DNA of 22,493 nucleotides, from the NCBI GenBank assembly GCA_036373975.1, contig DASUUR010000081.1, positions 1 to 22,493 on the forward strand, written 5' to 3'. Shown piece after piece: positions 20,416 to 22,493 of the stretch (position 1 is its first letter; each line of letters opens with the position of its first letter). Source of the stretch: DASUUR01 sp036373975. GTDB taxonomy: Bacteria; Patescibacteriota; Saccharimonadia; Saccharimonadales; Saccharimonadaceae. A model generated the notes under the pieces. The model saw only the letters and a list, made by a program, of their open reading frames with translations. It made no database searches and was not told where the DNA came from. The position numbers were made by a program, and so were the translations under genes.

Positions 20416-21528
20416 TTAGTCGTTCGCGGCCTTAGCTATGCGCGCCTTGCGATTCTGTTCTAAGTAGTGCATAAGCAGTACTCGTAAGCAACCTGCAATC
20501 GGAATAGATATCAAACCACCGATAATACCGAAGAGCGACACACCAATAGTCACCGCCGATAGAATCATCAGGGCCGATAGTTCAACATTCTTTGATTGAA
20601 TTGTTGGCGAGATAAAGTTATTTTCAACCTGCTGGTACACGATGAAATAGAGCAAGAAAATTAAGGCAGCAGTAAGATCGTTGAGCCCAATCAGGATCGC
20701 GGCGACTGTACCCCCGATCATTGGCCCGAACATAGGGATGAGACCACCCACAAACACAAAGGCTGCCGCAGTCATGGCCAAGTTGGCGGGGAAGCCAAAA
20801 ATGGCGCTCATAATAAGCACCACTACGGCAGCACAAGCGGCAGCTGTAGCCGCAACGAGTAGCTGACCGTTAACGTAGCCCGTTACGACACTGTACATAC
20901 GATGCGTTAGTTCCTTGTGCTCCTCTAGGCGCTTAGGATCACGATATAAGCCCCAGATCTTTTGTAGCCATGCCGGGCCTTCAACCAGCATAAAGAAGGT
21001 AAGAACCAGCACAATAAGCGCAGTGGTTGCAGCATTTAACAGAGCACCGACGCCACTTACGAATGAACTACTTAGCGAAGACGCAAAGTTAGCAGCTTGA
21101 TCCTGGGCATTCTTAAGCGCACCATTGTATTGATCTCTTAGATTATATCTGTCAACAAAATCATCAATCAGTGCAGTTTGTTGGCTAGCATCACGAATCA
21201 TTCCGGGCACTGTTTGGGCAAACTTAGCCGTCTGTTCAACAACTGGCGGCACCACAGCCACCACAAAACCACCCAGTAGCAACACAACCACTACGTAGGC
21301 CAGAGCAGTTGCACCGACTCGGCTTTTACCAGGAAGACGGCGTGCAATATAGGTAACAGGGGGGTTAAGTGCAAGCGCCAGGAAAACAGACACACCAATA
21401 GTAATAAGCGCAGAACGAGTAATATATATAAGGCCGAGAGCCAAACAGAACCCGATAACAACGAGCCAGAAACGAACAAAAGTCCGAGTATCAATTTCAA
21501 TTCGAACGCGTTTTGTAGTGTTACTCAT
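20416..21528 (-). CDS. AI-2E family transporter (PF01594)
   Basis: A 370-residue membrane protein. Two or three N-terminal helices (about 15-85) are followed by a soluble segment (about 95-170, VEQTAKFAQTVPGMIRDAS) and five or so C-terminal helices. QQVENNFISPTIQSKNVELSALMIL near the C-terminus is the family's signature. Members export autoinducer-2, act as Na+/H+ antiporters or have unknown substrates, so the name does not prove AI-2 transport; no luxS is seen here. The ATG lacks a Shine-Dalgarno; a TATACT -10 (21547-21542, minus strand) ends 13 nt before it, so the leader would be about 6 nt. Confidence 0.92.
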   Translation of the reverse strand: MSNTTKRVRIEIDTRTFVRFWLVVIGFCLALGLIYITRSALITIGVSVFLALALNPPVTYIARRLPGKSRVGATALAYVVVVLLLGGFVVAVVPPVVEQTAKFAQTVPGMIRDASQQTALIDDFVDRYNLRDQYNGALKNAQDQAANFASSLSSSFVSGVGALLNAATTALIVLVLTFFMLVEGPAWLQKIWGLYRDPKRLEEHKELTHRMYSVVTGYVNGQLLVAATAAACAAVVVLIMSAIFGFPANLAMTAAAFVFVGGLIPMFGPMIGGTVAAILIGLNDLTAALIFLLYFIVYQQVENNFISPTIQSKNVELSALMILSAVTIGVSLFGIIGGLISIPIAGCLRVLLMHYLEQNRKARIAKAAND

Positions 21529-21568
21529 ATGTAACTACAATAGTATACGCTTTAGCCAAAAACCGCAA

Positions 21569-21712
21569 TTAGGCTGCCGTAATAACCAGAGTGATCGCGA
21601 AGAGCAACAGTGACAAAGAAGCAACTGCCGCTACCCCGAGCGCAACCTTAACTGGCTCATATGTAGCCTTGGATTTTTTATTTCTTGTTTTTACTGATGT
21701 TGATTCTGCCAT
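21569..21712 (-). CDS. Small single-TM protein, 47 aa
   Basis: A 47-residue open frame, MAESTSVKTRNKKSKATY then a hydrophobic helix (about 21-46, VALGVAAVASLSLLLFAITL) and TAA. The basic N-terminus before one membrane helix predicts an inward N-terminus. It is supported by a good promoter on the minus strand: TTACAT, 17 bp, TATAAT (21727-21722), with the -10 ending 9 nt before the ATG; there is no Shine-Dalgarno. It lies upstream of the AI-2E-type permease gene on the same strand, but the permease has its own -10. No family recognised. Confidence 0.6.
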   Translation of the reverse strand: MAESTSVKTRNKKSKATYEPVKVALGVAAVASLSLLLFAITLVITAA

Positions 21713-21780
21713 AATACGGCCATTATACACTAAGCATATGCTTGATGTAAAAGTTATATTCCCGTGCTACCATAAGTGGT
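21713..21780. promoter_or_regulatory. Divergent promoter region with 12-bp palindrome
   Basis: Leftward: TATAAT at 21727-21722 with TTACAT 17 bp upstream, for the 47-aa gene. Rightward: extended -10 TGC TACCAT (21765-21773), 7 nt before the oxidase ATG, with TTGATG at 21742-21747 as a distant -35. A perfect palindrome AAGCATATGCTT (21732-21743) lies in the leftward spacer and touches the rightward -35, a good place for a shared operator. Confidence 0.5.
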
Positions 21781-22493
21781 ATGAATGAGCTGCTCAAAAA
21801 AATAGAAAAGATCTTCAAAGGCGATATCGCATCTGATATGGCAACGCGTGATCACTACAGCCACGACGCAAGCATATTTGAGCTAACCCCCGAAGCCGTA
21901 CTCTACCCTAAAGACAGCACAGACATACAAAAACTGGTTAGCTTTGTCGCCAAACATAAGAAAAACCACCCCCAGCTCTCGATCACACCGCGCTCAGGGG
22001 GAACCGACATGTCTGGTGGTGCCATATCACAATCATTGCTTATTGATATGACGCGCTATTTTAACCATATTCGCCGCGTTACACACACTTCGGCGCATGT
22101 GGAGCCTGGTGTATTTTACCGCGACTTTGATCCAATTAGCGTATTTCACAAAGCACAAATTGGTTCAGTACCTGCTAGCCGCGATATTTGCACCCTAGGT
22201 GGTATGGTGGCAAATAATTCCGGGGGCGAACGCTCACTACAATACGGAAATACAGAGAACTTTGTAAAAGAGTTAAAAGTAGTATTTGCAGACGGCAAAG
22301 AATACGTGGTTAAACCTCTCAACAAAGCCGAACTTGTAGCCAAGATGTCACAGGGCGACTTTGAAGGGAACCTCTACAAGAAAGTTTTCGAATTAATAGA
22401 ATCCGACTACGACCGCATTACTACAGCCCGCCCGCACACCAGCAAGAACTCCATGGGTTACAACCTATGGGCGGTATGGAATCGCGAAACGGG
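21781..22493 (+). CDS. FAD-linked oxidase, 3' end cut by window edge
   Basis: An open frame from the ATG at 21781 runs off the window after 237 codons. It begins MNELLKKIEKIFKGDIASD. The FAD_binding_4 (PCMH) domain is clear: ALYPKDSTDIQ-like segment (VLYPKDSTDIQKLVSF), then PRSGGTDMSGGAIS for the FAD pyrophosphate, VEPGVFYRDF, and ICTLGGMVANNSGGERSLQYGNTENFV. This layout is that of glycolate oxidase GlcD or D-lactate dehydrogenase-type flavoproteins; the missing C-terminal half, which may carry an iron-sulfur domain, would decide. There is no Shine-Dalgarno, and an extended -10 ends 7 nt before the ATG, suggesting a leaderless mRNA. Confidence 0.88.
   Translation, partial: MNELLKKIEKIFKGDIASDMATRDHYSHDASIFELTPEAVLYPKDSTDIQKLVSFVAKHKKNHPQLSITPRSGGTDMSGGAISQSLLIDMTRYFNHIRRVTHTSAHVEPGVFYRDFDPISVFHKAQIGSVPASRDICTLGGMVANNSGGERSLQYGNTENFVKELKVVFADGKEYVVKPLNKAELVAKMSQGDFEGNLYKKVFELIESDYDRITTARPHTSKNSMGYNLWAVWNRET

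Noticed and set aside
21591..21788. Plus-strand 65-codon frame
   Set aside because: It is antisense to the better supported 47-aa frame, crosses the divergent promoter region and overlaps the oxidase start.
1..22493. CRISPR arrays, insertion sequences, tRNA or rRNA genes, inteins
   Set aside because: No regular direct repeats, transposase motifs, rRNA-like stretches or cloverleaf sequences were noticed by eye on either strand. DnaB and DnaX align without large insertions. A tRNA scan was not possible.
1..22493. Recoded UGA as in some CPR lineages
   Set aside because: recR ends in TGA exactly at the overlapping DHH start, Trp is encoded by TGG in conserved positions, and the other complete genes end in TAA or TAG, as expected for the standard code.

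Overview
The window reads as a compact bacterial chromosome segment of near-neutral GC using the standard code. Saccharibacteria (TM7, Patescibacteria/CPR) is my best guess. The guess rests on overlapping genes, a ribosomal protein L1 with a long N-terminal extension, unusual zinc-free variants of DnaX and RecR, and membrane or hypothetical proteins typical of small-genome CPR bacteria. It is inference; there is no rRNA here to settle it.

Layout. 1-2003: a leftward unknown gene cut by the window edge, then a rightward pair encoding a P-loop kinase-like ATPase and a YgjP-type metallohydrolase. 2036-4848: a six-TM PAS sensor histidine kinase convergent with a membrane GT2 glycosyltransferase; they share a TTAA that gives a stop on both strands. 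4882-7406: secE-nusG-rplK-rplA, with a candidate L1 autoregulatory site before rplA and a terminator after it. 7423-10394: a thymidylate-synthesis block, dcd-thyA, convergent folA, then tmk. 10407-10637: a small leftward unknown gene. 10721-11990: rplJ-rplL with an L10-type leader containing a terminator hairpin, closed by a terminator. 12046-15507: a 169-aa unknown protein, then dnaX and dnaB, behind a promoter with a perfect DnaA box just upstream. 15528-20410: a GT-C membrane protein, YbaB/EbfC, recR, a DHH phosphoesterase and cysS, the last three overlapping. 20416-21712: an AI-2E-family permease and a 47-aa one-TM protein, both leftward. 21781-end: an FAD-linked oxidase cut by the window edge.

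How the genes work together. Dcd makes dUMP precursor, ThyA makes dTMP at the cost of methylene-tetrahydrofolate, FolA recycles the folate and Tmk makes dTDP. No dUTPase is visible. This block sits between rplKA and rplJL, which are usually neighbours, and rpoBC does not follow rplL. DnaX (clamp loader), DnaB (helicase), YbaB and RecR form a replication/repair group.

Most notable observations: (1) the consensus DnaA box next to the promoter of the unknown protein-dnaX-dnaB unit; (2) that unknown protein, which has an internally duplicated beta-type domain behind a helical N-terminus; (3) seven genes whose -10 box lies only about 7-13 nt before the start codon, suggesting leaderless or near-leaderless mRNAs, while ribosomal-protein genes have leaders with Shine-Dalgarno sites; (4) loss of the zinc-binding cysteines in both DnaX and RecR; (5) RNA-level autoregulation signals for L10 and L1.
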